The position numbers and the translations under genes were made by a program. A DNA stretch of 64,000 bases, taken from the NCBI RefSeq assembly GCF_003347515.1, contig NZ_QEII01000272.1, forward strand, positions 103,927-167,926, given 5' to 3'. Origin of the DNA: Rhodoferax ferrireducens (GTDB lineage: Bacteria; Pseudomonadota; Gammaproteobacteria; Burkholderiales; Burkholderiaceae_C). Within the stretch, counting starts at the first letter, position 1; every line of letters begins with the position of its first letter. This document shows, one piece after another, positions 36,635 through 45,880 of this stretch. The notes beneath the pieces were generated by a model. It ran no database searches and was not told the DNA's origin. It was given only the letters and a program-made list of their open reading frames with translations.

Positions 36635-38509
36635 TCAGGCATAGACGGATCTGGCCTGCTTCAAATCAATCAAGCCAGCCACTACTTTCTCCAGCGCATC
36701 CTGGCGCAAGGTGCGCATGCCCGCCCTGGAGGCCTCGGCAAAAATCTCTGAAGTCGGTGCACGCGCCTGTATTTTGTGTTTCATGTCACCCACGTTCTCC
36801 AGGACTTCATAGATGCCTGTCCGGCCTTTATAGCCCCGGCCACCGCAGTGTTCGCAACCCACCGCGTGACAGGTGGAAACTTGCGATGCGGACGGGGCGC
36901 CAGATGTTGACGGGGCCGCAGCCAGCAGTCGCTTATGTCCTTCTTCAGGTGTCAAAGCCGTTCCGCCGATGTATTCATGCACCAGCGATTCATACTCGCC
37001 ACGCAAAAGCACCTTCGACATGGCGCAGTGTTTGCACAAACTTCGAACCAGTCGCTGGGCGACGATACCGATCAGGGAGTCCCCGAAGTTCAATGGATCC
37101 ATGCCCAAGTCCAGTAGACGGATCACACTCTCCGCCGCACTGTTGGTGTGCAGCGTGGACAGCACCAGGTGACCGGTGAGTGAGGCTTCGATGCACACAC
37201 GTGCCGTCTCTTCGTCACGCACTTCTCCAATCATGATCACGTCCGGATCTGCGCGAAGGAAAGCCCGCATGGCCGTGGCGAAGGTGACGCCGATTTTTGG
37301 ATTGACCTGGAGCTGCCGCAGACCTTTTTGGGTGATTTCAATCGGATCCTCGGCGGTCCATATTTTCCGGTTGTCGGTATTGATATGGGCCAGAAGCGAG
37401 TGCAGGGTGGTCGTTTTTCCCGAACCGGTGGGCCCGCAGGCCAGGATCAGACCGAACGGACGCTCGCTCAGGCGTTTGATAATCCGGTCGTCGCGAACAG
37501 AAAACCCGAGTTGCTGCAACGGGATGGGTTTGCTGGACGCCAACAGGCGCATGACGACATCTTCCAGGTTGTCATGCGTCGGCAATATGGCCACGCGTAA
37601 TTCAAGCTTGATGTCGGAAAACTCATTGAAATTGATCTTTCCGTCTTGCGGCCGCCGCCGCTCGGAAATATCCAGCCGGCTCATGATCTTGATTCGCGAC
37701 ACCACCGCGGCCCGCAGGGAAAACGGCAGCAGCAGATAGTCCTCAAGGTCACCGTCTTTGCGAAACCGGACGCGCGAAATATCGTCACCCGCATTGGTTT
37801 CGATGTGAATATCTGACGCCTTTTGCTCGTACGCGTCAATGATCATCTGGTTGACCAGTTTGATGACGCTGGAGCTTTCGTTCACCGCGTTGACCTGCTC
37901 CTGGTCGCCTGCGCTTTTCATTTCGATCAGCGCCTCAGTCAGCAGGGCGTGCACGTCCAGTTGCGGGTGCTCCGACGTGTCCGTGTGTGTGTCGCGCGCA
38001 TTGTCTGGCCCGCCATTTTGCGGAGCCTGAGCGTGACTTTCCAGCGCCAGTCGTCGATCAATCTGGGCTTTTGGAGCCCACACCAGCGACACGATGCAGT
38101 CCGCGATCACATTCAGCTGTAACTCCAGTTCACGCTTGAGGGGCGTCGGGGAAGCCGCATAAAGAACGCCATGGTCCAGCCCCAAAGGCAGGACGTGATG
38201 CTTGAACGCCACCGACCATGGCAGGCGATCCAGCGCTTCTGGTTCAACCTGGAAAGCGAGGGCATCAACCTCGGGCGTGCTCAGCATGTGCGAACGGGCA
38301 TGTTCAAGCTCCAGCTCTGTCACGAGTCCTGACTCCCGCAGCGTGAGCTCGGCAGCCCGATTACCGTCCGATGCTTTGAGGTGGAGCTTGGCGAGGGATT
38401 CGACATCCGCCATCTTCAGATCAACCAGTGATGTGGCAAGACTCGTAAACGGTGCGATCCTGGCCTCCAAAAGCAGCACACCCAATTCGTTCATGTTTTT
38501 GGCTGGCAC
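36635..38509 (-). CDS. Orphan GspE/PilB-type secretion or pilus ATPase
   Basis: 624 residues if started at GTG 38509; ATG 38494 is an alternative. The N-terminal 150 residues look like the MshEN (GspE_N) domain, which binds cyclic di-GMP in some members. The ATPase core has GPTGSGKTTTLHSLL, IGEVRDEETA and HTNSAAESVIRLLD. The zinc tetracysteine region is present near the C-terminus (CKHC and CEHCGGRGYKGRTGIYEV). These hexamers energise type II secretion or type IV pilus assembly. No other pilus or secretion genes adjoin it. It marks the last backbone gene before the island. Confidence 0.88.
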   Translation of the reverse strand: MPAKNMNELGVLLLEARIAPFTSLATSLVDLKMADVESLAKLHLKASDGNRAAELTLRESGLVTELELEHARSHMLSTPEVDALAFQVEPEALDRLPWSVAFKHHVLPLGLDHGVLYAASPTPLKRELELQLNVIADCIVSLVWAPKAQIDRRLALESHAQAPQNGGPDNARDTHTDTSEHPQLDVHALLTEALIEMKSAGDQEQVNAVNESSSVIKLVNQMIIDAYEQKASDIHIETNAGDDISRVRFRKDGDLEDYLLLPFSLRAAVVSRIKIMSRLDISERRRPQDGKINFNEFSDIKLELRVAILPTHDNLEDVVMRLLASSKPIPLQQLGFSVRDDRIIKRLSERPFGLILACGPTGSGKTTTLHSLLAHINTDNRKIWTAEDPIEITQKGLRQLQVNPKIGVTFATAMRAFLRADPDVIMIGEVRDEETARVCIEASLTGHLVLSTLHTNSAAESVIRLLDLGMDPLNFGDSLIGIVAQRLVRSLCKHCAMSKVLLRGEYESLVHEYIGGTALTPEEGHKRLLAAAPSTSGAPSASQVSTCHAVGCEHCGGRGYKGRTGIYEVLENVGDMKHKIQARAPTSEIFAEASRAGMRTLRQDALEKVVAGLIDLKQARSVYA

Positions 38510-38718
38510 AAGAACGGGGGCTGACTCTGTGTCCGACTGCAGTCAGTTTGACCATGGCTGAATTCACCTAACCTATTGAGTTTCATGGGAATTTCAAAAC
38601 CTGGTGGCCATCCGCTCTTCACGAGGTCCAGAAGTTGCATTAACCAGTTCCTAGCGGATAGAAGTCCCGTTGGCCGGGCCGTAACCAACAGTATGTCTCG
38701 GCAACCATGATTCATCCA

Positions 38719-39936
38719 TCAGTCATTCAATCTGACCAGCATTTGATCGACGACCGCAAGCAGTGTCTCACACCGGTGGCCTGTAAGGACGCTGAAATCC
38801 AGATCAAAGTTCCAGTCAAGGTAGATCGGGTTATAAATCATGGGCGGGCGCCTGGATTTCAGAATAGGCACTAGCATCGACCAATATACGTTCGTGCCAC
38901 GTTTCATGGCAGTAACGAAATCCTCGCTATACCCATTGGGGCAGGATCGAACCATTGGCTCAAAGAGTCCACATGGCACATAGTGGCCATAGAAGTTCAG
39001 CCACCGACACATATTCTCCGCTCGATCCTCAAGGTACATGGACCCAGAGCGCATTCCGTTCGGGTCCACAAAAGCGAACAGGTTTACGAGCATCGACATG
39101 CGAGCCATGCTGACCGCGGTCTCATCAAGCATTTCGCCCCAATAAATCGGTAGGATGTGTTCGACGAAAAATGGGTATAACAGGTAGCCAATTCCCCGCT
39201 GCTGAAGCTCTTCACCCAGCAGCAAGAGCAACTGAAAGATACTGTGCGAAATGGTGGACATTGCATCCACACAGTCGAACTTTTTAGCTTCTCTTAGAAG
39301 CAAGGTAAAGACGGCGAGTGTAGTCAGTCCCGGCTCATTGCGGAGGCAATCTTGACACCAAGTATAGATTTCCGAGTCATTGGGAACTGGGCGGCGCTGA
39401 ATCTTGGTGAATATTTTGAAAGCCTTTTTCCGAGTCTCAACACTCAGGGATTTCAGCATGGCCATCGTCTTCTCCCCCTTAAGGGGAACGGTAACGTCCA
39501 ACGAAAACCATAGCATTTGGTTCACTTCATGCCTCAGCTTAACGCCGCAAATTGCCTCGACCTTGGCTATGGTACTTTGACGGGGCATATGCAGTCCCCT
39601 TGCGTAGCCGCGCCATTTTTTGCTGTGATTGAGTTTGCCGAATTCGTCAAAGTGAAATGAATTTGGTTCGAACATGCGCTGAAGGCTGTGGTGCGTCGTG
39701 CCCCCCGCCAAGCGCCGCACACAGCCGTAAAAGTTCTGAATCTGCATTCGCTTGATGCAAGCATGAACATCGCTGACGTCGAAGTCGGGTGATGCGGCAC
39801 AGGCCTGACAGAAGTCCAAGGCGCTCGAGAAAACTTCTTTGTAATCAAGCAGTTGCAAAACTGGTGAAGCATTTTTGAGGGGTAAATTGCTTCTTGAATT
39901 TACCGGTTTGTACATTGTGGTGGGACTGACTACCAT
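38719..39936 (-). CDS. Unrecognised protein next to the Tn7-like module
   Basis: 405 residues, not recognised. The N-terminal third has cysteines (DFCQACAASPDF) and a stretch that could be a helix-turn-helix (RGLHMPRQSTIAKVEAICG, about 112-130). The middle is helical and the C-terminus has aromatic-rich segments (YLDWNFDLDFSVL). No enzyme motif, signal peptide or membrane segment. Base composition is lower in GC than the backbone. It is divergent from the tns genes. The 209 bp between it and the ATPase gene hold no gene. It could be cargo or a targeting accessory; nothing in the sequence decides. Confidence 0.6.
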   Translation of the reverse strand: MVVSPTTMYKPVNSRSNLPLKNASPVLQLLDYKEVFSSALDFCQACAASPDFDVSDVHACIKRMQIQNFYGCVRRLAGGTTHHSLQRMFEPNSFHFDEFGKLNHSKKWRGYARGLHMPRQSTIAKVEAICGVKLRHEVNQMLWFSLDVTVPLKGEKTMAMLKSLSVETRKKAFKIFTKIQRRPVPNDSEIYTWCQDCLRNEPGLTTLAVFTLLLREAKKFDCVDAMSTISHSIFQLLLLLGEELQQRGIGYLLYPFFVEHILPIYWGEMLDETAVSMARMSMLVNLFAFVDPNGMRSGSMYLEDRAENMCRWLNFYGHYVPCGLFEPMVRSCPNGYSEDFVTAMKRGTNVYWSMLVPILKSRRPPMIYNPIYLDWNFDLDFSVLTGHRCETLLAVVDQMLVRLND

Positions 39937-39942
39937 GCTTCG

Positions 39943-40272
39943 ATGAAGAACAGTGACTGGACGAAGATTGAAACAACGACGAGCCTGCCCGCGTTAGCAC
40001 GTGCGTTGGAGGAGGATTTGCTAACGTTGCATGGACCTATTCTGAGCGGAAAAGCCTTGAGCGCGGCGCTGGGATATCCAACAAACAATGCCTTCCGCCA
40101 AGCTTTGGCGCGTAACACAGTTCCAGTGGCCGTCTTTTCAATTGACCACAGACGAGGTAAGTTTGCGTTATCCAAGGATGTGGCAATTTGGGTGGCAACC
40201 CAACGGCAGGGGGCAAGTACGGTTGCTTGTGGACCGTCATGCAGCCAGAAGGAGATGCCCATGAAGACTTGA
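39943..40272 (+). CDS. Small putative DNA-binding protein
   Basis: 109 residues, divergent from the 405-residue gene with starts only 6 bp apart. The central part (LSGKALSAALGYPTNNAFRQALARNTVPVAVFSIDHRRGKFAL, given in part) resembles small helix-turn-helix/AlpA-like proteins common on mobile elements, where a GKFAL beta hairpin follows the helices. It could regulate or assist the transposon. A 160-residue frame on the opposite strand (39930-40412) overlaps it fully and cannot be excluded as the true gene. Confidence 0.5.
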   Translation: MKNSDWTKIETTTSLPALARALEEDLLTLHGPILSGKALSAALGYPTNNAFRQALARNTVPVAVFSIDHRRGKFALSKDVAIWVATQRQGASTVACGPSCSQKEMPMKT

Positions 40273-40610
40273 CCAAAGATTCGACCTGGTAGAACGACAA
40301 ACGGCCCGTTGTTGTAGCAACGAGCCGCTGCCTGCCCTATCGGGCAGGATTCACTCAAATCATCGATAAGAAGCGATGCGTTCATTGTGAATGTCCAACG
40401 GCTGACTGTCAAGTGGTCCGCCCGGTCCTGCTCAACTCGCTGAGCTACCTCCGGCGAGTTGCTGCCTCAAGCACAAGCGGAAGACTGCTGTGTGTTTGAT
40501 CATTTTAGTTCTTAGCATGAGGATTTTTACAATGAAACGACATCTCGGGTCGTTCGCTGTTGCGCGTCATCACGCGCGCAGCGTTGCGAACCTTCATTTA
40601 GGGGGCTGCC
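40273..40610 (+). promoter_or_regulatory. Structured leader upstream of tnsA with four inverted repeats
   Basis: The 338 bp gap holds: a nested stem CGGC..GTTG/CAAC..GCCG (40302-40327); CCTGCCC/GGGCAGG with loop TATC (40331-40348); CAACTCGC/GCGAGTTG with a 13-base loop (40433-40461); and GCGCGT/ACGCGC (40562-40577). A GACTGTCAAG word at 40405-40414 is the inverse of one near 63.73 kb. It may contain the transposon end and the tns promoter. No T-runs follow the stems. Confidence 0.5.
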
Positions 40611-40627
40611 ATGTGGGCCGCGCGTGA
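40532..40627 (+). CDS. Possible leader peptide before tnsA
   Basis: 31 codons (MKRHLGSFAVARHHARSVAN and onward) with GAGG 10 bp upstream, ending 17 bp inside tnsA in another frame. The fourth inverted repeat lies within it. Basic and short; it may be a translated leader coupling to tnsA, or chance. Confidence 0.25.
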   Translation: MKRHLGSFAVARHHARSVANLHLGGCHVGRA

Positions 40628-41276
40628 CATCCGCTACGGCGGGCTCAACAAACGGTACAAGGCAAAAAAAGGTCGTCTGATCCGAATGATCGACCCATTC
40701 ACAGCTCAACCAGTCGAATTTTCAACGACTTTGCGTGCAGACAATTGGCTGATGCGCAATTTCTGCCCCGGTGTGGTTCGCTGTGTTGTCCAGCCCGACA
40801 CCCTTGGTTTTTTCGAAAAGGGTGTGGCCCATCGGACGAAATGCGACACGCTCACGACATTCAAGGACGGCACGCGCGTCGCTGATTTGGTGATTACTGA
40901 ACTGAGGTCGCCGTCCCCTGACGCTTGGCAGATTCTGCAGAAGGCCGCAGTGATACATAAGTTGTCCGCCAGTTTGCGAACCCGCGATGAAATTCGTGGC
41001 AATCCCACCTTGCTTGGGAACCTGGACATGATGCGCCAACATTTGGTATTGCACACCGATCGATGCATCGACGAGGTGAAAAAAATCGTCTGCGAATTTG
41101 TGTCTCAGCACAAACAGCCTTTAAGCCCAGTTGAAGTCGCGCTAGAACTCGCCAAACGAAACGTCAGCGAAAAAAGTACTGACAGTGCCCTTTTCCGCCT
41201 CCATCGGGAGGGCGTTCTTTCAATAAACATTGAGGAGATCCCATATGGATGCGATTCACGTATTGCCCCCGCATGA
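40611..41276 (+). CDS. tnsA: TnsA-like protein of a Tn7-like transposon
   Basis: 221 residues. The segment VEFSTTLRADNWLMRNFCPG and VVQPDTLGFFEKG (about 33-70) aligns by eye with the TnsA endonuclease core, and a helical C-terminal domain follows (about 140-215), where TnsA contacts TnsC. In classical TnsA the first acid lies in an ESxLERDF-like motif and a lysine follows E/Q-x-K; here the positions read STTLRADN and VADLVIT. Catalysis (5' strand cutting) may therefore be lost. The call rests mainly on the order tnsA-tnsB-tnsC-tniQ. Confidence 0.72.
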   Translation: MWAARDIRYGGLNKRYKAKKGRLIRMIDPFTAQPVEFSTTLRADNWLMRNFCPGVVRCVVQPDTLGFFEKGVAHRTKCDTLTTFKDGTRVADLVITELRSPSPDAWQILQKAAVIHKLSASLRTRDEIRGNPTLLGNLDMMRQHLVLHTDRCIDEVKKIVCEFVSQHKQPLSPVEVALELAKRNVSEKSTDSALFRLHREGVLSINIEEIPYGCDSRIAPA

Positions 41277-43365
41277 GGACGGTTCCATGTCACCTGCACG
41301 TCACAAGGGTGGTCGTAGAACGCTCTCTGAATGCTATAGAGATATGAGCAAATGGCCGGGCTTTGACGATGCCACTCTGAAGGGAGCCCAAAAAAAGCGC
41401 TACTGCCAACTTCGCGACGCTACAGCATTGTATTTGGCGTATCGGCCGATGCGCGAAGTCCTTGAGGTGGCCAATGTGACCGAGCGGAGGTTCTTGCGGA
41501 TTTTTGCCAGGTGCCTTCGGCGCGATTCGTCCGGAGAAATATTGGGCTGCCGCGCGTTTGTGAAAAATTCGTTTGCATCGTCTCCTGTTCGAATTACACC
41601 ATTGAAAGCAAGTGTGGATGGAAAAGGCGGCTTCTTTGGCATGTTCCGAAAACTACTTCGCGATCACCCCAAGATCGCCGAAAAACTGGTCACCTTGCTG
41701 AATGGATATGGGCTTAAAGGCTTGCGTCCAAACCGCCTGATGTTTCGTGGTGTTCATCTAAGCTTTTGTAAGTTCTGTGAGGCGGAAGGGCTGGGCATAC
41801 ATGAGTATCCTCTCAACACGGGTGAACGGGCACGACGAGCACTTCGCGCCTGGATCGACTCGGACTATCTGCCGAAATTTGCCACGCGGTTCGTCACTCT
41901 GGAGCATGGTATTGATGCTGGCGGCCTTGCCGCGTATGGGGAAGGCGACGGGCAAGCCGATCGGCTGGCAACAGGTTATGGCGCTTGGATCATCGACGCC
42001 AACACAATTGACCTGTACGCTCGCTACGAAGTACCGAACGCCCAGGGAGACTGGGAACAACTGGAACTACGCCGCTTCCAGGAACTCCGTCTAATCCACA
42101 AGGGAACCAGCGCCAATTTGGCCAATCGGCAGGTCTACTCACCACAGGTATCCGCCGAAGACGTTGCCATGCTGTTGTGGGACGGAGTTGCTGGCCCATC
42201 GCCCGTGCGAGAGGTCATTCAGGGCCTCAGGGAAGAGGAGGGCGCGGGCTATCCAGCAAATGTGATTCCCGAACTGAGGTTCGCGATTCCTGCTGTCGTG
42301 TATTTGGACAACGCGCTGGCACACCTGGCGGACCACGTTCAGCATATCGTCAGTCATCTTTTTGGTGCGAACGTCATTCTTGGCAGACCTAAGACGCCCC
42401 ATGAACGCGCTGCGATTGAAAGCAAGTTCAGTTTACAGGCCCGCAGGATTCTGCACCAGCTTCCCAGCACCGCGGGCAGTGGCCCTAAGGATCCTCGGCG
42501 AAAGGGAAGCAGCGTTCCGATTGAAGGGCGAGTGCGCGCGGAAGAGTTGGAACATGTGCTCGATGTCTACGTGATGAACGAGAACGCAGTAGTGGCGGCG
42601 GGCGCGCACAACGTGGCGCCGCTAGTGCGGCTGCGCCGCCAGCTTGTGAGTGGCGCCTTAAAGCCGCAATACCTTCCGATGGACAAACGCAAAGCGCATT
42701 ACTTCAACCGACCGATACGAGTGACGGTGAAGGTGGACCCGTCAACCGGCCGGCGGCCTTACATCAACTACCTGTATCAGCGGTACTCCAGCAACGCACT
42801 TTGCCGGCGCTTTGACTTAAAAGAGCGAACCATGTATGTACGCCCGGATTTTCGCAATCTGCGCACGGTCATGCTGTTTACGGAAGACGGCTGTGAGTTT
42901 GGGCCCGTGCAAGCGTTGGGCCACTGGGGAACTTTCCCGCACGACGTTCGAATCCGACGACTGTTTGGGCGGCTCAAACGGGATGGGGAGCTAGACGCCA
43001 GGGCCGAGGATAGACCGCTGGAGGCTTTGTTCACACATTTGCGAAACAAGGCGCCACGAAATACTACGGCCGCTCTTCAGCTTGCCAACCTCTGCGAATA
43101 TCTCAAGAGAAATGATTTTCAAATGGGGCCGATGCTGGAGGATGCCTCCAGGGAGTGGGCTGCTGCTTCTGAGGCCATCGATGCTATAACGCTCCTTCCG
43201 ATGGCGCAGCTGTCGGCCGAGGCGAACGACGTGCAACCGAATGCTGGACCGTCGCTTCCGGCTTCCATTCCAAGCGCACGGACCTTCAAAGTCGATACCG
43301 TAGAAATCAACGCTCCAGTGATGCCCGAACGATGGGTACTGCCCCGGCGCAAGCTGCGGCAATAG
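41245..43365 (+). CDS. tnsB: TnsB-type DDE transposase
   Basis: 706 residues from ATG 41245, preceded by TGAGGAG at ideal spacing and overlapping tnsA by 32 bp. The retroviral-integrase-type core has D251 (WIIDANTIDLYA), D355 (VVYLDNALAH) and E392 (PHERAAIESKF), a DDx36E arrangement. N-terminal DNA-binding helices and a C-terminal Mu-transposase-like beta barrel flank it; the last 60 residues are disordered and probably contact TnsC. It binds the transposon ends and joins the 3' strands to target DNA. Confidence 0.9.
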   Translation: MDAIHVLPPHEDGSMSPARHKGGRRTLSECYRDMSKWPGFDDATLKGAQKKRYCQLRDATALYLAYRPMREVLEVANVTERRFLRIFARCLRRDSSGEILGCRAFVKNSFASSPVRITPLKASVDGKGGFFGMFRKLLRDHPKIAEKLVTLLNGYGLKGLRPNRLMFRGVHLSFCKFCEAEGLGIHEYPLNTGERARRALRAWIDSDYLPKFATRFVTLEHGIDAGGLAAYGEGDGQADRLATGYGAWIIDANTIDLYARYEVPNAQGDWEQLELRRFQELRLIHKGTSANLANRQVYSPQVSAEDVAMLLWDGVAGPSPVREVIQGLREEEGAGYPANVIPELRFAIPAVVYLDNALAHLADHVQHIVSHLFGANVILGRPKTPHERAAIESKFSLQARRILHQLPSTAGSGPKDPRRKGSSVPIEGRVRAEELEHVLDVYVMNENAVVAAGAHNVAPLVRLRRQLVSGALKPQYLPMDKRKAHYFNRPIRVTVKVDPSTGRRPYINYLYQRYSSNALCRRFDLKERTMYVRPDFRNLRTVMLFTEDGCEFGPVQALGHWGTFPHDVRIRRLFGRLKRDGELDARAEDRPLEALFTHLRNKAPRNTTAALQLANLCEYLKRNDFQMGPMLEDASREWAAASEAIDAITLLPMAQLSAEANDVQPNAGPSLPASIPSARTFKVDTVEINAPVMPERWVLPRRKLRQ

Positions 43366-43442
43366 CACGAGGGTTTGAAAGAACTGGCATCAGTCCACAC
43401 TCTTGAGCTCTCCCTACTCACTCTTCATTGAAGGATGTGCAC

Positions 43443-44456
43443 ATGATTACCGCAGACGAAGTATCTGATAAAAATGTTGGATCAAATGGGTTGCTTTTCA
43501 CCAATGTCACCGTCTGGACACCGGAAATAGATCGATTCGGCCAGAGCGTCGCCCGCTGGATTCGCATGGGTCAGCCGGGCGGGGCCGTATATGGGCAGCA
43601 GCGCAATGGTAAAACCCGAGCATGCTCCTACCTGGTGCGATTTCTCCCCGAAGTCCTGGGCTATCAAATAGCCGTGCTTCATTGGAGCATTCCTGAGCAA
43701 ATCGAATCCAAGCAAACCGAACGTGAATTCATTCAGGAAATGATGCATCAGTCCAACTGCGCCCGGGTAATGGGGCGGGACTTGGCCGTGCTGCGCCGGC
43801 GATTCCTCACACATCTGGCCGAGCTGGCGTTAGGTGCTGGATCGAAGCGCATTGTTGTCATTATTGATGAGGCACAAAATCTTTTCCGCGCGCAATATGG
43901 CTATCTGATTCATTGCTTCAATTCGTTGGAGAATTTTGGCGTTCAACCGTTTTTCCTGCTGGTAGGTCAACCAGAGCTGCAGAACACACCGGTTGGCTGG
44001 GCGGAGGCCAGTGGTATGCAGGTTTTGGGCCGCTTTTTTGCTCGGGAACATCGATATCGTGGCGTCGACCGAACTGAAGTGGAAGCGGTGTTGGATGGTT
44101 TCGACATGCCTACAGATGGCGAAGCCTGCAGTGATTTAGCCAAACGCTACCCGGCAGAGTATGAAGCTGGTTGGTGCCTGCGAAAGCTCGCCCCATTCTT
44201 TGTCGAAGCCATGGATATGGTGATGCAACAACATAATATCCAGTCAGGCTTAAGACTACCGATGCAATACTTTCATTCGACACTGTTGGACCTGCTGTAC
44301 CGCGTCAAGGATGAAAATATTTCCTTATTGCAAGTCAGCACCCCGATGGTCTTGACCTCGTTGAAAGAATCCGGATTTTTGAGTGTTTTGGCCTACTATG
44401 TGGACCCATCGTCCGGTGATTCTGGCACGCACCGGGCAGTCAGGGGAATGATGTGA
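43443..44456 (+). CDS. tnsC: TnsC/TniB-type AAA+ ATPase
   Basis: 337 residues from ATG 43443 (MITADEVSDKNVGSNG). Walker A GQQRNGKT is near residues 51-58 and Walker B IVVIIDEAQNL near 139-149; a sensor-like region VGQPELQNT follows. TnsC polymerises on target DNA, links the targeting protein to the transposase and gives target immunity. It lies 77 bp after tnsB and its TGA overlaps the next GTG start (GTGA). Confidence 0.9.
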   Translation: MITADEVSDKNVGSNGLLFTNVTVWTPEIDRFGQSVARWIRMGQPGGAVYGQQRNGKTRACSYLVRFLPEVLGYQIAVLHWSIPEQIESKQTEREFIQEMMHQSNCARVMGRDLAVLRRRFLTHLAELALGAGSKRIVVIIDEAQNLFRAQYGYLIHCFNSLENFGVQPFFLLVGQPELQNTPVGWAEASGMQVLGRFFAREHRYRGVDRTEVEAVLDGFDMPTDGEACSDLAKRYPAEYEAGWCLRKLAPFFVEAMDMVMQQHNIQSGLRLPMQYFHSTLLDLLYRVKDENISLLQVSTPMVLTSLKESGFLSVLAYYVDPSSGDSGTHRAVRGMM

Positions 44457-45787
44457 GAGGCCCCGTAACGCGGGGTTCCCCAACTGGATTGATCCCCAGA
44501 ATATGTTCGTCGTTGAGCAATGAATCGCTGTATGGGGTATGGACAACTCATGGAATTGTCCGAAATTTTGAACTTGGGAAAAACAGTCCATTGAATCCAG
44601 CACTGATGGTGAGGCCAATATTTGCTCGTCTAACCGACCCGAAATTGCAGCTGGAAGTGATTGGCAAGGCACTGGGAATGAGTCCCACGCAAGTGAAAAA
44701 CCTGAGGGGATTCGACATTACTGGCGACTGTCCCGACACGAGGGTGTTCCACCAAGGACTACGGTTTTGTCAACCGTGTCTTCACTTGGGATATCACTCC
44801 ATTTTGTTTCAGCATGTGGGGGTGGCACGATGTCCCCTACATTCGATTCCATTTCACGATTTTTGTCCTATGTGCAAGCGCGTGATCGTTCCCACGTTCG
44901 CCTCGGCACTTGCGCATCCGTTCGAGTGTCCCCACTGCCTAACATCACTTGCAAGTACGGTATATCGGCCTCAAGACCGACAAACTGCAATGTTGGCCGA
45001 TCAAATGGCAGGAGGTCGCCGTCCAATATTGGCATCTAGCAGTGCTGCCAGCAAGCACCACCTCTATTTCGATGACCGCCCTTATACGATGCAGACGCCC
45101 AGCACACCTGCTGCATCCAGACTTTATCAACGTGTGACGATTTGGGCCGAGCCAGGTGACTCTCATTGGACAAAGTTTCCGGAGGAACGAATGTCATCGC
45201 TTGTGCAGAGGCATATTGGCACAGAAGTAAATAGTGCCGACAGCTTGGACCTCGGCCTCGCGGCTGAGCGAGTGCTTATTTTTCTCTTCTATTACTGCCG
45301 CGCGCATGAAAAGACTGTATTGAGGCTTGCCCAACGGTTGGGACGATACCCCCGTGGCCTGAGGCTCAACGCACATGCCAGTGTGATCGGAACAGCACTT
45401 TACAAGCTGATAGCTGCCTATGATTTAGTGCAGGAGGCGCAGATAATTTTTGATATTGGGGTGCCAAATATGAACTCCAAGGCGATCGCCTGCCACGGAA
45501 AAATCATGCCTCGATACGGCCCCGATGAACCGGATTTTCCGAGACTGAATTTCCGGCTGCTGCAACTTGAGATGTTTGGAATGTTTGCGAAGCTCCTGGC
45601 GAGGCTCAAGAGTCATTCCCCCTTGTCAGAAGTCAGTTGGCTGGACATTCCCCACGCCATAGAGTTTGCACCCACCTGGTTGCTCACGAAAACAGTTGAC
45701 GACGTATCGGTCAGGATTCGAGCCCGTGTCAACGAGAAGACGCTAGTGCGGCTCATCAAGCGACGGTGGTTCGATCAGTTGGTGTAG
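44453..45787 (+). CDS. tniQ: TniQ/TnsD-family target-selection protein
   Basis: 444 residues from GTG 44453. TniQ zinc-binding cysteines run FCQPC (C106, C109), RCPLH, FCPMC (about 136-139) and FECPHC (about 157-160). A helical C-terminal part (about 230-444) would hold sequence-specific DNA-binding helices in TnsD-like members. The length lies between short TniQ (about 300) and E. coli TnsD (508). It could recognise a fixed attachment site and recruit TnsC. The last clear gene of the transposition module. Confidence 0.85.
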   Translation: MRGPVTRGSPTGLIPRICSSLSNESLYGVWTTHGIVRNFELGKNSPLNPALMVRPIFARLTDPKLQLEVIGKALGMSPTQVKNLRGFDITGDCPDTRVFHQGLRFCQPCLHLGYHSILFQHVGVARCPLHSIPFHDFCPMCKRVIVPTFASALAHPFECPHCLTSLASTVYRPQDRQTAMLADQMAGGRRPILASSSAASKHHLYFDDRPYTMQTPSTPAASRLYQRVTIWAEPGDSHWTKFPEERMSSLVQRHIGTEVNSADSLDLGLAAERVLIFLFYYCRAHEKTVLRLAQRLGRYPRGLRLNAHASVIGTALYKLIAAYDLVQEAQIIFDIGVPNMNSKAIACHGKIMPRYGPDEPDFPRLNFRLLQLEMFGMFAKLLARLKSHSPLSEVSWLDIPHAIEFAPTWLLTKTVDDVSVRIRARVNEKTLVRLIKRRWFDQLV

Positions 45788-45880
45788 TAGCCATTTGCGA
45801 TCTGCCTTCTCCAAATCTGACATGCAATTTTCGCACTACTTCAGAAAAGACCGTGCTCAATCGTCATTTTTTTCGCGCAA

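Noticed and set aside
39930..40412. 160-residue minus-strand frame over the tnsA-proximal spacer
   Set aside because: It overlaps the 109-residue plus-strand gene entirely and crosses two hairpins; its N-terminal part looks protein-like but I cannot show it is the real gene.
40420..40468. tRNA-like segment (minus strand, GGTAGCTCAGCGAGTTGAGC)
   Set aside because: The D-arm resemblance comes from an 8 bp inverted repeat; no anticodon arm or T arm can be formed.
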